DNA of 64,000 nucleotides from Hyaloperonospora brassicae (Eukaryota > Oomycota > Peronosporomycetes > Peronosporales > Peronosporaceae), in the NCBI GenBank assembly GCA_947650285.1, contig CANTFL010001005.1, forward strand, positions 62,001-126,000, given 5' to 3'. The position numbers and the translations under genes were made by a program. Shown piece by piece: positions 62,921-64,000 of this stretch (position 1 is the stretch's first letter; the number at the start of each line of letters is the position of its first letter). The notes beneath the pieces were generated by a model that was not told where the DNA came from, made no database searches, and worked only from the letters and a program-made list of their open reading frames with translations.

Positions 62921-63760
62921 TACTGTTAACGTCGCGTCGGATTCTGTTGAAGATGCGTGAAGGCAGCGACGCATCGACTGCTGTTGGCTATTGCGCCAGG
63001 TAATATCCGAGTACTTGTGCGCGTGATGAATGTTCATGACGAGATGTTGAACGCAGGGGGGGTGAATTCACTTTAGAGACTGATCCAGCATTGCGAGATT
63101 ATGCGACTTGTCTGTCGGAACGTGGGACCGCTCGATCGTAGATGGTTGTCACTGCTGACACATCCGTCAATTTGCTAAAGAGAGCGCGCATCTACGCATC
63201 CGAGTTAGCATAAGAGCGGCAGAAAAAAAGCAGTCGAGTATATTCAGGACCATGTAGTAAGCAGCTTCAATAGCCTGTAGCATTTTCCGATCTCCATCAC
63301 TCAGCTCCTCCTCACCCCATACTTCTATAAACACAAATCTAAGACTACATGGCTTAAGCTCACTACTAGCTTCGTTTCTATGGGCTCGGATATTAATTCG
63401 ACAAAATTTCCGCGAAGTTATAGGACCCTAAAGTTCGGATAATTTTATTGATTTTGGCTCGCGGCGAGCCCCATCTGGCCGCCCCGTTATTCCCTGCGTA
63501 AACTTTTTTTCTCAATTTCATCGTATTTTATACATGCAGTCCTATAAATAAGTAGACGAATTAGCGTCGAAGAACCATTTTTGCAGTCTAAAAAGTGCAA
63601 AAATGGCTGTCGTCACCCTAAACGGCATTGTTTTGCCTGTTAACCTCCTCTATTCACTATAAACAACGCAATCAATTATCCAAATCCATCAAAACCCATT
63701 ACATTTTGCCAAAACTACTGCAAAGCACAGTAATCTGCAGCAGGTAAACTTTCACATACG
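62921..63760. other. AT-richer repeat-like stretch
   Basis: No gene recognised. Base composition shifts to AT-rich after about 63280. It contains an 11-bp perfect inverted repeat at 63575-63606 and may be the end of a DNA transposon. Confidence 0.45.
63575..63606. repeat. 11-bp inverted repeat
   Basis: CCATTTTTGCA (63575-63585) and TGCAAAAATGG (63596-63606) are exact reverse complements around a 10-base spacer. Confidence 0.9.
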
Positions 63761-63967
63761 TTAGTATTTAAGATGAACCTTGCTGTGCGACCGATACTTC
63801 TTTACGGCGTATTGGACGTCCTTGCTACTCAGGGCCATGCTACATACGTCCATGTACCGACAGCACTTTCGAGCATGGCGGCGAAAGGTAGTGAGAGAGA
63901 CGACCGCGAGGGATTTTGGGACCATCGGATCGAGGCCCTCGTATGTGCAGTCACAATTTTTAAGCAT
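63761..63967 (-). pseudogene. Transposase-like C-terminal fragment
   Basis: A 68-codon minus-strand frame (continuing upstream through a stop toward the window end) contains SLTTFRRHARKCCRYMDV and YAVKKYRSHSKVH. This resembles the C-terminal tail of DDE transposases that are common in oomycete genomes; the assignment is from memory of that pattern and is tentative. The upstream catalytic part would lie beyond base 64000. Confidence 0.4.
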
Positions 63968-64000
63968 ACCATTTTGGTTCTACCCAGAACAATTCGATGG

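Noticed and set aside
1..64000. tRNA, rRNA genes or CRISPR arrays
   Set aside because: No cloverleaf with conserved arms, no rRNA segment and no regularly spaced direct repeats were recognised by eye; a dedicated search could still find a tRNA.

Overview
The window looks like nuclear DNA of an oomycete (Peronosporales-type). Genes are compact, with mostly 90-250 nt introns whose donors are often GTACGT or GTGCGT. Decayed Ty3/gypsy retrotransposons are prominent. The host genes are typical eukaryotic housekeeping genes. An apparently intact PIH1/Kintoun-like dynein assembly gene suggests an organism with flagellated zoospores. The species cannot be named from sequence alone. All calls come from reading the sequence; no database search was run.

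Layout. (1) 1-6915: a decayed Ty3/gypsy element on the minus strand, with its 5' LTR at 6475-6915 and its 3' end beyond the window. A plus-strand ORF family lies antisense to the end of pol. (2) 6916-12134: gene-poor, decayed sequence holding a minisatellite and one small secreted cysteine-rich protein (7997-8215). (3) 12135-40265: a gene-dense block. It carries a mitochondrial-type protein with two COA1-like repeats, three related four-TM MARVEL-like proteins (the third broken by a stop), ETF-alpha, DAD1, two related proteins sharing a ~115-residue repeat, RPB6, RBM42, a LAMTOR4-like Ragulator subunit, a Kintoun-like factor, WDR75/UTP17, TRM5 and a MAPEG protein. (4) 40266-45643: a second decayed island with a gypsy gag and RT remnants. 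(5) 45644-62920: a second gene-dense block. It carries Rab escort protein, a myristoylation-motif acidic protein, a mitochondrial carrier, CKS1, asparaginyl-tRNA synthetase, ALG14, an N-carbamoylputrescine-amidase-like protein lacking the catalytic cysteine, mitochondrial uS15 and a tiny spliced ORF. (6) 62921-64000: AT-richer sequence with a transposase-like fragment.

The genes do not form one pathway, as expected for eukaryotic gene order. Several neighbours are divergent with short shared upstream regions (RPB6/RBM42; AsnRS/ALG14; uS15m/small ORF). The most notable signals are the antisense ORF inside the gypsy element, six consecutive hairpins at the LTR edge, a perfect 25-bp inverted repeat at 17065-17131, the tandem MARVEL family with its in-frame stop, the COA1-repeat protein and the amidase homologue without its nucleophile.
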